NCBI RefSeq assembly: GCF_947487305.1
Contig: NZ_CANKWH010000008.1
Coordinates: forward strand, 124,001-188,000
Length of the DNA stretch: 64,000 nucleotides
Direction: 5' to 3'
Source of the DNA: an uncultured Paracoccus sp.
Lineage (GTDB): Bacteria > Pseudomonadota > Alphaproteobacteria > Rhodobacterales > Rhodobacteraceae
Shown: positions 7,374 to 16,073 of the stretch, piece by piece
Layout of the letters: every line of letters starts with the position of its first letter
Position numbering within the stretch: the first letter of the stretch is position 1
Program-made: the position numbers and the translations under genes
Notes under the pieces: generated by a model
What the model was told of the DNA's origin: nothing
What the model saw: the letters and a program-made list of their open reading frames with translations, nothing else
Databases searched by the model: none

Positions 7374-9440
7374 ATGCTGACAATCAACCCCGTCGACGAG
7401 GCGATCTGGCATTTCATCGGTTTGTTCGAGATTACCGAGGAACGCGGGCGGATGTGGGTCGATTACGACCGCTTTGCCGCGTTGAAAGTGGATGTGGATC
7501 CGGGCGGCATCGAGCCGCTGGATCTGGTGACGAAAGCCCCGTTCGATCTGCGCGATCTGTTGCCGCAGATACGCTATAACCCGCCCACGACGCAGCCGCC
7601 CGAGCTGTCCTTCGAGGCACCTTATTTTCCGCCCGAACCGATTGTGCAGGATATGCTAGCACCGGGACAGGGCGACACGCCGGTCCTCGATCTGCAGAAT
7701 TTCTACGTCGCAGGGCCTAATATTCCCGGGGCCGTCGAGCCGCCCGAGCCTCCGGGTCCGCCGGAGCCGCCGGAAGTGCATGAGCCCCCGCAGTGGGAGC
7801 TGCCACCGCCCAGTTCGATTGCCGGGATCGTGGTGCAGGTCAACCGGCTTGACGATGATGACCGCGTCGACGGCGACCGCATGGCCCATGGCGAGGTCAA
7901 GGCCGAGGTGCTGGCGGAAAAGCTTGACGGGATGCTGGGCCACGCATCGCAGATGGGCGTGACGCTTACGGTGGACTATCCCGATACCGAGGCCTCCTAT
8001 CTGAAGATCGCCGAGGCATTTCGGCAGAGTTCGGCACCCGATGAGCCGGTGGAGGGCGGCACCGCGACGACGCTGCACGGGGAGCAGGTCACGGGCATGT
8101 ATGTGGATGGCGCGGTCGTCACCGATCGCCCCGATATCGACAGCCTGATGCCCGACTATCGCGACGAAGAGGATTCAGCAGAAGACACGGACGCGGCCGA
8201 TGGCACTAATGACGCCAAGAGCGCCAGTTCGAACGTGGCCCGTCCCGAAGATTCGGGTGACGATGATGACGGCCCCGATCACGAGCTGGTTCACGGCAAC
8301 AACACCCTGGTCAATCAGGTGACGCTGACCGAGGCCTGGATCACCGCCCCTGTCCTCGTGGCGGGTGGGAATGCCTACAATTACAACATCATCAGCCAGA
8401 CCAATGTCTGGAGCGATGCGGATTCGTTTCTGGGCGCGGCGGAAGAGAGTACCCCAGCCGAGATGCCAGGCGCCGGCGATCCGACGCTGTCACTCAACTA
8501 TGCCAGCTATGCGAGCTTTTCGAACCCGATCCCGGACCGCGATGGCTCCGGCGATGCGCCGCAATATTGGGCGACGGCCACGATCGAGGGTAATCTGGTC
8601 AGCGTCGCCTGGATCGACCAGTACAATCTGGTCTCGGACAACGATGTCACTGCCATCACCATCATGGGCGAGAGGACGCTTTATCTGATGGGCGAGAACG
8701 GCTCGTTTAACACGGTGTCGCTGGCCGAGCTGGGCACGTCCTACGATGTCATCGTCATCGGAGGCGACGTCATCAACTTGAACGCGATTTTGCAGACCAA
8801 TGTGCTATTGGATGATGACCGGATCATGGTCAGCGGCGGGAATGCGATGGTCAGCGCGGGCGACAACCTTCTGGCCAACGAAGCGAGTATCCTGCAGACC
8901 GGCGAGACCAGCATCCGGCACACCACCGCCGATCAGGATGCGATGCTGGCGGCCGCTGCCAATGGCGATCTGGTGTTGTCGCAATCGGTGCTGAACGATC
9001 CCAGCCTTCGCGATCTCGAAGTGGTGCGGGTGCTGCATGTGAAGGGCGATCTGGTCTCGCTCAACCTGGTGCGCCAGACCAATGTGCTGGGCGATTCCGA
9101 CCAGATCGAGGTCTATATGGATGGCATCGGGGCCGGACCGGGCCAGACCAGCATCCTGACCGGATCGAACGTGCTGGTGAATTCGGCCATCATCAGCGAG
9201 TTCGGCGTCGATTCAACCATCTATGCCGGCGGCGAGGTCTATTCGGACGCCCTGCTGCATCAGGCCGAGCTGATCTCGACCGACGCGCCGCTGATGCCTG
9301 CAGGCGGGGCGCTGGCCAGCGAGGCGGTGCTGTTCCTCGCCGAAGGCATGTTGACCGACGAGATGGACGATATCGAGTTCCGGCCGATCGGCGCTGACCA
9401 TGCGCCCTCTGCCGATGCAATGGAAACCGTGCTCGCATGA
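7374..9440 (+). CDS. Repeat-containing protein in type I secretion operon, putative substrate
   Basis: 688 residues, no signal peptide. Residues 1-70 look like a folded N-terminal domain rich in aromatic and acidic residues. Residues 120-150 are a Pro/Glu-rich linker. Residues 260-305 are acidic and probably disordered. Residues 308-637 hold repeated units of two kinds: a GG(N/D)x4N-x-I-x-QTNVxxDxD type at about 331, 406, 463 and 558, and an NxLxN-x-(A/V)xI type at about 308, 495 and 596. AAGGAAGG precedes the ATG at 7374. Its stop overlaps the ATPase start by 4 bases, so it is translationally coupled to the exporter. I do not recognise a named family with certainty. A beta-solenoid or calcium-binding role of the Asp-rich turns is inference. 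Confidence 0.85.
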   Translation: MLTINPVDEAIWHFIGLFEITEERGRMWVDYDRFAALKVDVDPGGIEPLDLVTKAPFDLRDLLPQIRYNPPTTQPPELSFEAPYFPPEPIVQDMLAPGQGDTPVLDLQNFYVAGPNIPGAVEPPEPPGPPEPPEVHEPPQWELPPPSSIAGIVVQVNRLDDDDRVDGDRMAHGEVKAEVLAEKLDGMLGHASQMGVTLTVDYPDTEASYLKIAEAFRQSSAPDEPVEGGTATTLHGEQVTGMYVDGAVVTDRPDIDSLMPDYRDEEDSAEDTDAADGTNDAKSASSNVARPEDSGDDDDGPDHELVHGNNTLVNQVTLTEAWITAPVLVAGGNAYNYNIISQTNVWSDADSFLGAAEESTPAEMPGAGDPTLSLNYASYASFSNPIPDRDGSGDAPQYWATATIEGNLVSVAWIDQYNLVSDNDVTAITIMGERTLYLMGENGSFNTVSLAELGTSYDVIVIGGDVINLNAILQTNVLLDDDRIMVSGGNAMVSAGDNLLANEASILQTGETSIRHTTADQDAMLAAAANGDLVLSQSVLNDPSLRDLEVVRVLHVKGDLVSLNLVRQTNVLGDSDQIEVYMDGIGAGPGQTSILTGSNVLVNSAIISEFGVDSTIYAGGEVYSDALLHQAELISTDAPLMPAGGALASEAVLFLAEGMLTDEMDDIEFRPIGADHAPSADAMETVLA
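8295..9284 (+). repeat. QTNV-type protein repeat region
   Basis: Four clear units with a GDx(I/V)xxNxxxQTNVxxDxD pattern, encoded at about 8364-8423, 8589-8645, 8760-8819 and 9045-9101. A degenerate fifth copy lies near 9228-9284. Shorter NxLxN units are interspersed. Unit spacing is irregular, so this is a degenerate protein repeat and not a DNA-level tandem array. Confidence 0.75.
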
Positions 9441-11377
9441 CCCATGACAAGACCAAGGACCAGCTGCGGCTGGAGCCCGATATGCGCGTGGACCCGCCCG
9501 AAGGTGGACGCGCGCCCTCGAAAGCGACCCAGATGGGCGCCGGGCCGACGATCGATCAGCAGGCCGGCCGTCTGCCCGACCTGCCCGCGCCGAAAGGTCC
9601 GGGCGGGCTGGCCTTCCACAAGCGCGTCAGCGAGCCCGACATTGCCGGCACCCTGCGCGCCACCCTGCGGCGGCTCTGGGCAAATGTGCTGGGGGTGACG
9701 CTGTTCAGTGCGGTGACGAACCTGCTGGTGCTGGCCATCCCGATCTACCTGTTCCAGATTTCGGACCGGGTGCTGACCAGCCGTTCCACCGATACGCTGA
9801 TCATGCTGACCGTGGTGATCGTCGGCGCGGTGCTGTTGCAGGTGGTCTTCGACGCGATCCGCCGGGGGATGCTGCTGCGCAGTTCGGTGGACCTTTCGGC
9901 ACGCCTCGGGGCGCCGATCCTGTCGGCGGCGGCGCGTGCCTCGCTGCAGAGCAACGGGCAGGAATATCAGACACTTGGCGATCTGCAGACGGTGCGCAGC
10001 TTTCTGGTCTCGGGCACGCTGCTGTCGCTGCTTGACCTGCCTTTCGCGCCGGTCTTCATCCTTGCCATCTTTCTCGTCCACCCGCATCTGGGGCTGATCG
10101 TGATGACCACGGCGGGCCTCTTGCTGCTGGTCGCCTTCATCAACCAGCGCGCCACCCATGCTCCATTTGCCGAGGCGAACCGGCATCTCAGCCGCTCGAA
10201 CCTGCATCTTGATTCGATGGCGCGGAACTCGCAGATCATCAACGCGCTGGCGATGATCCCCGAGGCCGTCACCATCTGGGGCCGCGATGCCGCCGGGTCG
10301 ATGGCGGCGCAGGTGCGCGCACAGGATCGCAACATCATGTTCGCCGGCATCTCGCGCGCCATCCGCCTGCTTACGCAGGTGGGGCTGCTGGGCTGGGGGG
10401 CCTACCTGGCGCTGCAGGGCGAGATCACCGGCGGCATGGTCATCGCCGCCTCGATCATCGCCGGGCGGGCGCTGGCGCCGATCGAGGGCGCCATCGAGGG
10501 CTGGAACAACGTGCTTCTGTCCCGCGCCGCCTATGGCCGCATCTCGACGCTGCTGAAATCCTCGCCGCTGAACACGCAGCGGCTGCATCTGCCCCATCCC
10601 GAGGGCCGGCTGGATGTCGAGCGGCTGCTTTATGTCCCCAATGGCACCAAGCGGGTGGTGCTGAACTCGATCACCTTCTCGCTGATGCCGGGCACCTCGC
10701 TGGCCATCGTCGGCAAGTCGGGGGCGGGCAAGACCACGCTTGGCAAGATGCTGGTCGGCTCGATCCTGCCCACCTCGGGCTCGGTGCGGCTGGACCTGAT
10801 GGACCTGCGCAACTGGGACCAGCGGCAGCTGGGGCAATGCCTCGGCTATCTGCCGCAAGATGTGCAGCTGTTCCCCGGCACCATCAAGGCCAATATCGCC
10901 CGGATGCGGGCGGATGCGCCTGATGCCGACATCTACCAGGCGGCGGTTCTGGCCGATGTGCATGACATGATCGCCAAGCTGCCCGAAGGTTACGAGACCA
11001 TCGTGGCCGCCGACGGCGCGCCGCTGTCAGGCGGGCAGAAACAGCGCATCGGTCTGGCCCGCGCCTTCTTCGGCAGCCCCCGGCTGGTGGTGCTGGACGA
11101 GCCGAACTCGAATCTCGACACGGCGGGCGACCGGGCGCTGTCGCGGGCGATGGCTCTGGCCAAGCAGGACGGCATGACCGTCGTGGTGGTGACGCAGAAA
11201 TACTCGCTGCTGCAGGATGTCGACAACATCATGATGCTGGCCGACGGGCAGATCGCCATGTTCGGCGCACGCGACCAGATGCTGGACAAGCTGGCCGAGC
11301 GCAAGCGTCCGCCCGCCACGCCGACACCGCGTCCGCCGCAGCCGCCGATGGCCCCTCAAGGTGGAGCACCCGCATGA
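9437..11377 (+). CDS. Type I secretion ABC transporter, PrtD/AprD-like permease-ATPase
   Basis: 646-residue fused permease and ATPase that energises export through an adaptor and a TolC-like channel. After a Pro-rich N-terminal extension, the membrane domain spans about residues 70-370. The ATPase has Walker A GKSGAGKTT at 426-434, a Q-loop in YLPQDVQLFPG, the signature LSGGQKQ at 530-536, and Walker B LVVLDE ending at E555 followed by PNSNLD, which is typical of the PrtD/AprD group. The H-loop position reads VVTQKYS, with Gln587 where His is usual. There is no C39 peptidase-like domain. ATGA overlaps link it to both neighbours. Confidence 0.93.
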   Translation: MTHDKTKDQLRLEPDMRVDPPEGGRAPSKATQMGAGPTIDQQAGRLPDLPAPKGPGGLAFHKRVSEPDIAGTLRATLRRLWANVLGVTLFSAVTNLLVLAIPIYLFQISDRVLTSRSTDTLIMLTVVIVGAVLLQVVFDAIRRGMLLRSSVDLSARLGAPILSAAARASLQSNGQEYQTLGDLQTVRSFLVSGTLLSLLDLPFAPVFILAIFLVHPHLGLIVMTTAGLLLLVAFINQRATHAPFAEANRHLSRSNLHLDSMARNSQIINALAMIPEAVTIWGRDAAGSMAAQVRAQDRNIMFAGISRAIRLLTQVGLLGWGAYLALQGEITGGMVIAASIIAGRALAPIEGAIEGWNNVLLSRAAYGRISTLLKSSPLNTQRLHLPHPEGRLDVERLLYVPNGTKRVVLNSITFSLMPGTSLAIVGKSGAGKTTLGKMLVGSILPTSGSVRLDLMDLRNWDQRQLGQCLGYLPQDVQLFPGTIKANIARMRADAPDADIYQAAVLADVHDMIAKLPEGYETIVAADGAPLSGGQKQRIGLARAFFGSPRLVVLDEPNSNLDTAGDRALSRAMALAKQDGMTVVVVTQKYSLLQDVDNIMMLADGQIAMFGARDQMLDKLAERKRPPATPTPRPPQPPMAPQGGAPA

Positions 11378-12705
11378 CCATGATGCCCGATCATGACGGG
11401 CTTTACGCCCGCGTTCCCCGCTCGGTTCGGTGGCACCTGACCTTTGGGCTTGCGTTGCTGGTCATTGCCTTCGGTGGCTTCGGGGCCTGGGCCTTCCGCG
11501 CGCCTCTGGCCGCTGCGGTGATGGCGCCGGGAAGTTTCGTTGCCACCGGGCGCAACAAGATCGTGCAGCATCTGGAGGGCGGCATCATCGCTGAAATTCT
11601 CGTCAACGAGGGGGATGCCGTAATCGCAGGCCAGCCGCTGATCAAGCTGGATGGCACCGCCGCCACAGCCAACCAGCGCGAACTTGACCTGCGCCGCGCC
11701 CGGCTCGAGGCGATCAGTGCCCGGTTGCGCGCCGAATCCGAAGGTGCCGACACCATGAGCTTCCCCTATTTCCTGACCGAAAGCGCGAATGACCCCAGCG
11801 TCGCGCTGGTCATGTCCGAACAGATGGCTGCCTTCCGCGCCGCGCGCGACAAGCTCGAGGGCGATATTGCCATCCTCGACAGCAACATCACCGCCGGGAA
11901 ATCGCGCATTGCCGGCTATCAGGGCCAGCTTGTCGCCGTCGAACGACAGTTCGCCCTGCTCAGCGAAGACCATGCCAGCCGCAGCCAGTTGCTTGAAAAG
12001 GGGCTGGTGCGGCGCAGCGAGGTCAATGCCCTGTCCCGTGCCATGGCCGATGCCGAGGGTGAGGCCGAGAGCCTGCGGGGCATCATCGCCGAGACCGAAG
12101 AGACCGTGCGCAAGGCCGAGCGCCAGATCGAACAGACCCGCAACCAGCACCGCCAGACGGCGATGGATGAAAGCCAGGGCATCGAAGCCGATCTGGACAG
12201 CGTGCGCGAGCAATCGATGAAGGCGCAGGACGTGCTGAAACGGTCCGAGATCACCTCGCCGGTTTCGGGCACCATCGTCCGGCTGAACTATCACACCGCA
12301 GGCGGGGTGATCGAGCCGGGCAAGGCGATCCTCGAGATCCTGCCGGTTGATGCGCCGCTGGTGATCGAGACCCAGATCTCGCGCACCGACATCGATTCCG
12401 TCAAGGTCGGGCTGCCGGCCTCGGTGCGGCTGACCTCGCTGAACCAGCGCACGACGCCGGTCTTGCAGGGGCATCTGGTCTATGTCTCGGCCGATGCGCT
12501 GAAGACAGAGGCCGACGGGATTCCGAAGGAAATCTACATTGCCCGGATCGACCTGCCGGCTTCCGAGTTGCAGCGGGTTCAGGGCTTCCAGCCGACCCCG
12601 GGAATGCCGGCCGAGGTGATGATCGAGACCAACGCCCGGACCTTTGCCGAGTACCTGGTGAAGCCGATCCAGGACAGCCTGTCGCGCGCCTTCCGCGAGA
12701 ATTAG
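11374..12705 (+). CDS. HlyD-family membrane fusion protein of type I secretion system
   Basis: 443-residue adaptor that joins the inner-membrane ABC exporter to an outer-membrane channel. One transmembrane helix lies near residues 22-42 after a short cytoplasmic N-terminus. It is followed by a biotinyl/lipoyl-like segment (IVQHLEGGIIAEILVNEGD, residues about 63-81), a long coiled-coil region (about 95-300), the returning half-lipoyl segment SPVSGTIVRL, and a beta-barrel C-terminus. It resembles the PrtE/AprE type. It overlaps the ATPase stop by 4 bases and ends the operon. No outer-membrane channel is encoded here; the tolC gene at 27912 is a candidate partner. Confidence 0.93.
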   Translation: MTMMPDHDGLYARVPRSVRWHLTFGLALLVIAFGGFGAWAFRAPLAAAVMAPGSFVATGRNKIVQHLEGGIIAEILVNEGDAVIAGQPLIKLDGTAATANQRELDLRRARLEAISARLRAESEGADTMSFPYFLTESANDPSVALVMSEQMAAFRAARDKLEGDIAILDSNITAGKSRIAGYQGQLVAVERQFALLSEDHASRSQLLEKGLVRRSEVNALSRAMADAEGEAESLRGIIAETEETVRKAERQIEQTRNQHRQTAMDESQGIEADLDSVREQSMKAQDVLKRSEITSPVSGTIVRLNYHTAGGVIEPGKAILEILPVDAPLVIETQISRTDIDSVKVGLPASVRLTSLNQRTTPVLQGHLVYVSADALKTEADGIPKEIYIARIDLPASELQRVQGFQPTPGMPAEVMIETNARTFAEYLVKPIQDSLSRAFREN

Positions 12706-12723
12706 GCGGTCGCCAGGCCGCCT
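12704..12723. terminator. Short hairpin between convergent genes
   Basis: AGGCGG (12704-12709) and CCGCCT (12718-12723) pair around an 8-base loop between the stop of the secretion adaptor and the stop of the leftward AbrB-type gene. The stem is only 6 bp and has no U-tract, so the assignment as a bidirectional terminator is weak. Confidence 0.35.
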
Positions 12724-13769
12724 CAACTCCGCCCTTTGCCGCGCAGCCAGAACGGGCCGACGAGGTTCAGGGCAAGGATTCGCAGGATGTGGTGGGCGCC
12801 GACAAAGGCTGGCTCGAGATTGAGGACCAGCGCCATTGCCGCCATCGCCTCGACGCCACCGGGCGCGAGGGCCAGCCACAACTGGCCGAAAGGCAGGCCC
12901 AGAAGCCAGGCGCCAAGCGTGGCGAAAACGGCTGATACGAACAGCGCCAGCAGGATGCTGACCGAGGCGCCGGGCAGGGTGCGCATGACGGTTGTCATGG
13001 TGGTGCCGCGAAAGCGCGCGCCGATGACCGCGCCGGTGGCAACGAAGCCGAGGATCACCAGCGCCGGCGGAAAGCGGCCATGCACCAGCCCGGTCGCATG
13101 CAGCGCGGTACTGGTGACCATGGCCCCAAGGAAGGTGCCGGCGGGGACCTTCAGCCGGTTCAGGACCAGCGCCAGCACAGCGCTGGCCAGAAACACGGCA
13201 ATCGCCTCGATGGCACTGTTCACTTCGGGCAGGTCTGCAAGGCTGCCGGGCACCGCGCCGCCATTGGCCAGCGACAGGATCGGCGGCATCAGCGCAACAA
13301 GGGTAAAGACCCGCAGACTCTGGGCAAGGATCACCCGTGGCAGGTCGGCATCGCTTTCGGCGGCGATGATGGCGACCGAGGAGAAGGCGCCGGGCATCGA
13401 GGCAAAGCGGGCAGTCGTCCGGTCCCAGCCATGGACCCGCTGCAGATAGGTGCTGGAGACGAGGACCGTTGCCGCGATGGAGATGAAGAGCAGCAGGATG
13501 CTGCCGGGCCAGGCCCGCAATTCGCCGATGATCCCGGGCGTGACGCTGGAGCCGATGGAGATCCCCAGCAGCAGGAAGGCCACCTCGCGCAGCCGGTTCG
13601 GCAGTCCGACCGGCAGATCGGCAATGGCCGCCACCCCGACGGCGATCATCGCCCCCATCAGCCAGGCGGCGGGGAGGCCGATGGCCGTGGCTGTGGCACC
13701 GCCGGCAAGGGCCAGCAGGGCCGTGGCGACGGCCCAGATGACGCCGCGCGGGAATTTGGAAATGGGCAT
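12723..13769 (-). CDS. AbrB-family integral membrane protein
   Basis: About 348 residues with many hydrophobic segments in two similar halves, matching the AbrB (putative ammonia monooxygenase) membrane family. Landmarks are GLPAAWLMGAMIAVG near the N-terminus and LALAPGGVEAMAAMALVLN near the C-terminus, the paired APGG/PGG motifs of this duplicated fold. Despite the family name, the function is not established; a transport role is likely. I chose the ATG at 13769 because it begins at the expected first residues (MPISKFPRG). ATGs at 13808 and 13847 are in frame. It is the third leftward gene after the lyase and CoA-transferase. Confidence 0.82.
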   Translation of the reverse strand: MPISKFPRGVIWAVATALLALAGGATATAIGLPAAWLMGAMIAVGVAAIADLPVGLPNRLREVAFLLLGISIGSSVTPGIIGELRAWPGSILLLFISIAATVLVSSTYLQRVHGWDRTTARFASMPGAFSSVAIIAAESDADLPRVILAQSLRVFTLVALMPPILSLANGGAVPGSLADLPEVNSAIEAIAVFLASAVLALVLNRLKVPAGTFLGAMVTSTALHATGLVHGRFPPALVILGFVATGAVIGARFRGTTMTTVMRTLPGASVSILLALFVSAVFATLGAWLLGLPFGQLWLALAPGGVEAMAAMALVLNLEPAFVGAHHILRILALNLVGPFWLRGKGRS

Positions 13770-13869
13770 CACCGGCTGCGACTCTGCTGCGACTTGCACA
13801 AACTGCATGTGCGGCGGGCGGCGGGCCGGGTCAAGCCAAAGGTGCAATTGCCCCGGGGGCGCGCAGCTC

Positions 13870-15048
13870 TCAGCCCAGCCCGGCGATTTCCGCCGCGCTC
13901 AAGCCCGCCTCAGCCAGAACCTCGCCGGTATGGCCGCCGAGCCGGGGAACCGGGCGATGGACGGCGCAGGGCGTGCTGCCCAGCTTGATCGGGAAGCCCA
14001 GCACCTTCAGCGCCGGGCCATCCTGCACCGGCGTCTCGATCACCATCTGTTGCGCCGCGATCTGCGGATCGGCAAAGACCTGCGCCAGATCCTGCACCAG
14101 CCCGCAGGGCACGCCGGCGGCGTTCAGCACGCCCAGCCAATGCGCCTGCGTATTGCCGGCCATGCGGCTGTCGATCAGGCTGCGTAGCTCCTCTCGTGCG
14201 GCCATGCGCTTGGGATTGCAGTCATAGCGCGGGTCGGTCATGACCCAGCCCAGATCCAGCCGGTCCAGAAAGCGCTGCAGGATCTGGTCATGGGAATTGG
14301 CGACCGCGATCTGCCCGTCCGAACAGCGGAAGAGGCCATAGGGATAGACCAGCGGGTGATCGTTGCCGGTGCGCTGCGGCAGCTCGTTCGTGGCAAAATA
14401 TTCCGACGACAGATAGGCCATCAGGCTCAACAGCCCGTTCACCATCGCCACCTCGACCGTCTGCCCCTCGCCGGTCCGCTCGCGTCCCTGCACGGCGGCA
14501 AGAATGCCGACCGCCGCATAGATGCCGGCCACCAGATCGCTGACCGGCGGGGCCGCGCGCATCGGCGGGCCGTCGGCCGCGCCGTTCACGCCCATGAAGC
14601 CGCTCATGGCCTGCGCGATGAAGTCGAAGGCCGGGCGGTCGACATAGGGGCCCTGACTGCCATAGCCGTTCACGCTGGCCACGATCAGCCGTGGGTTCAT
14701 CGCCTTCAACGTCTCGGCGCTCAGCCCGAGCTTCTCCAGCGTGCCGGGGCGGAAATTCTCGACCAGCACATCGGCATCCGCCAGCAGCCGGTGCAGCGCC
14801 GCCTTGCCCGCCGGGCTGTAGAGGTCCAGCACCACCGACCGCTTGTTGCGGTTGAAGCCGGCGAAATAGCCGGAATGGCCTTCGGTCATGGTGCCCTGCG
14901 CGCGCACAGGATCGCCCTTCGGCGGCTCGATCTTGATGACATCGGCCCCCAGATCGCCAAGGATCATGGTGCAGAAGGGGCCGGACAGCACCCTTGTCAG
15001 GTCGATGATGCGCAGCCCGTCCAACGGGCCTTTCAGCGGTTCAGCCAT
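13870..15048 (-). CDS. CaiB/BaiF family (class III) CoA-transferase
   Basis: 392-residue class III CoA-transferase, which moves CoA between carboxylic acids through an aspartyl-CoA thioester intermediate. The N-terminus LRIIDLTRVLSGPFCTMILGDLGADVIKIE is typical, and the catalytic aspartate is D171 in PPVSDLVAGIYA. It overlaps the 3' end of the upstream lyase gene by 8 bases, so the two are made together. Context suggests it activates the acid imported by the adjacent TctCBA to its CoA ester, which the lyase then cleaves. The acid itself (for example 3-hydroxy-3-methylglutarate, citramalate or a relative) is inference. Confidence 0.9.
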   Translation of the reverse strand: MAEPLKGPLDGLRIIDLTRVLSGPFCTMILGDLGADVIKIEPPKGDPVRAQGTMTEGHSGYFAGFNRNKRSVVLDLYSPAGKAALHRLLADADVLVENFRPGTLEKLGLSAETLKAMNPRLIVASVNGYGSQGPYVDRPAFDFIAQAMSGFMGVNGAADGPPMRAAPPVSDLVAGIYAAVGILAAVQGRERTGEGQTVEVAMVNGLLSLMAYLSSEYFATNELPQRTGNDHPLVYPYGLFRCSDGQIAVANSHDQILQRFLDRLDLGWVMTDPRYDCNPKRMAAREELRSLIDSRMAGNTQAHWLGVLNAAGVPCGLVQDLAQVFADPQIAAQQMVIETPVQDGPALKVLGFPIKLGSTPCAVHRPVPRLGGHTGEVLAEAGLSAAEIAGLG

Positions 15049-15994
15049 TGGCGGTCCTCACGCTGTCCATGGATGCGGTCTTGAGGCGCGGCCCGGCCTT
15101 CATGATCTGCCCCGGCAATTCGCGGCCGACGAGATGTTCGGCCAGCGCGGCGGCCTCGATCAGCCGGTCCAGATCGGTGCCGGTCTCGACCCCGCTCTCC
15201 TGCAGCAGATAGGCCAGATCCTCGGTCGGGACATTGCCGGTGGCGCGCGGCACGAAGGGACAGCCGCCAAGCCCGGCGATGCTCGATTCGTAGTGCCGCA
15301 CGCCCTGGCTCAGCCCGGCATAGGCGCAGGCCAGCCCGACGCCGCGGGTATTGTGGAAATGCAGCGCGATCTCGACGCCCGGCACGGCCTCGGCCAGCGC
15401 CTGAACCCAGTCGATGACCAGCGCCGGCGTTGCCATGCCGGTGGTGTCGCCAAGAGTGATATGGGTCATGCCCAGATCGCGATAGGCCTTGGCCTGATCC
15501 AGAACGGCGGACAGCGCCACATCGCCTTCGAACGGGCAGCCGAAGGCGGTGGCGATGGCGCCCTGCAGCGCCGTGCCGCTGCCCTCGGCCAGCCGGGCAA
15601 TCTCGGCGAAACCGGCCAGCGATTCGGCGCGGCTGCGGTTCACGTTCTTGCGGTTGTGGCTTTCCGAGGCCGAGGCGAACAGCACCATCGCATCCACCCC
15701 GGCCTCGATCGCCGCCGACGCGCCGCGCAGGTTCGGGACCAGCGCGGTCAGGTGGGCGTCGTCGCGGTCGCGAAAGGCGGCCATCACCTCGGCGGCATCA
15801 CGCATCTGCGGCACGGCGCGGGAAGAGACGAAAGAGGTGATCTCGAAGCGCCGCAGCCCGGCATCCAGCAGCGACTGGATCAGCGCGATCTTCCGCACGG
15901 TCGGGACGAATTCCGCCTCGGACTGCAAGCCGTCGCGCGGCCCGACCTCGGTGATGACGGCAGTTTTGGGAAAGCCCGCGATCCTCTGGCCCAT
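15041..15994 (-). CDS. Hydroxymethylglutaryl-CoA lyase-like enzyme
   Basis: 317-residue TIM-barrel lyase of the HMG-CoA lyase group, which splits 3-hydroxy-acyl-CoA esters (HMG-CoA gives acetyl-CoA and acetoacetate). The metal and catalytic motif VGPRDGLQ has R20 and D21. HFHNTRG supplies H212 and H214. The signature SIAGLGGCPF holds the active-site C245. GGGAGGAGG precedes the ATG at 15994. First gene of the leftward arm of the GntR divergon. Paralogues of this family act on citramalyl-CoA-like or longer substrates, so the exact substrate is open. Confidence 0.9.
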   Translation of the reverse strand: MGQRIAGFPKTAVITEVGPRDGLQSEAEFVPTVRKIALIQSLLDAGLRRFEITSFVSSRAVPQMRDAAEVMAAFRDRDDAHLTALVPNLRGASAAIEAGVDAMVLFASASESHNRKNVNRSRAESLAGFAEIARLAEGSGTALQGAIATAFGCPFEGDVALSAVLDQAKAYRDLGMTHITLGDTTGMATPALVIDWVQALAEAVPGVEIALHFHNTRGVGLACAYAGLSQGVRHYESSIAGLGGCPFVPRATGNVPTEDLAYLLQESGVETGTDLDRLIEAAALAEHLVGRELPGQIMKAGPRLKTASMDSVRTANG

Positions 15995-16043
15995 TTGGTC
16001 CTCCTCCCTCGTGGCGGCAAACGGCGTTGCAATTGGATGCCGG

Positions 16044-16057
16044 ATTGGTATACCGAT
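16044..16057. promoter_or_regulatory. Candidate GntR/FCD operator ATTGGTATACCGAT
   Basis: A 14-base near-perfect palindrome with a perfect GGTATACC core, in the 79-base gap between the divergent lyase and gntR genes. FCD-type GntR regulators typically bind short palindromes with a TATAC-like core. It lies 16 bases before the gntR start, so binding would affect gntR and possibly the lyase promoter. The assignment is inferred from position and symmetry. Confidence 0.6.
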
Positions 16058-16073
16058 GTGGTGGGAGGCGTCA

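Noticed and set aside
4964..7417. A very long minus-strand open frame (over 800 codons, Ala/Arg/Thr-rich) opposite the collagen-like gene
   Set aside because: It is a shadow of the repetitive GC-rich plus-strand gene. The plus frame has a ribosome site, operon coupling downstream and meaningful Gly-X-Y register; the minus product has no family signal.
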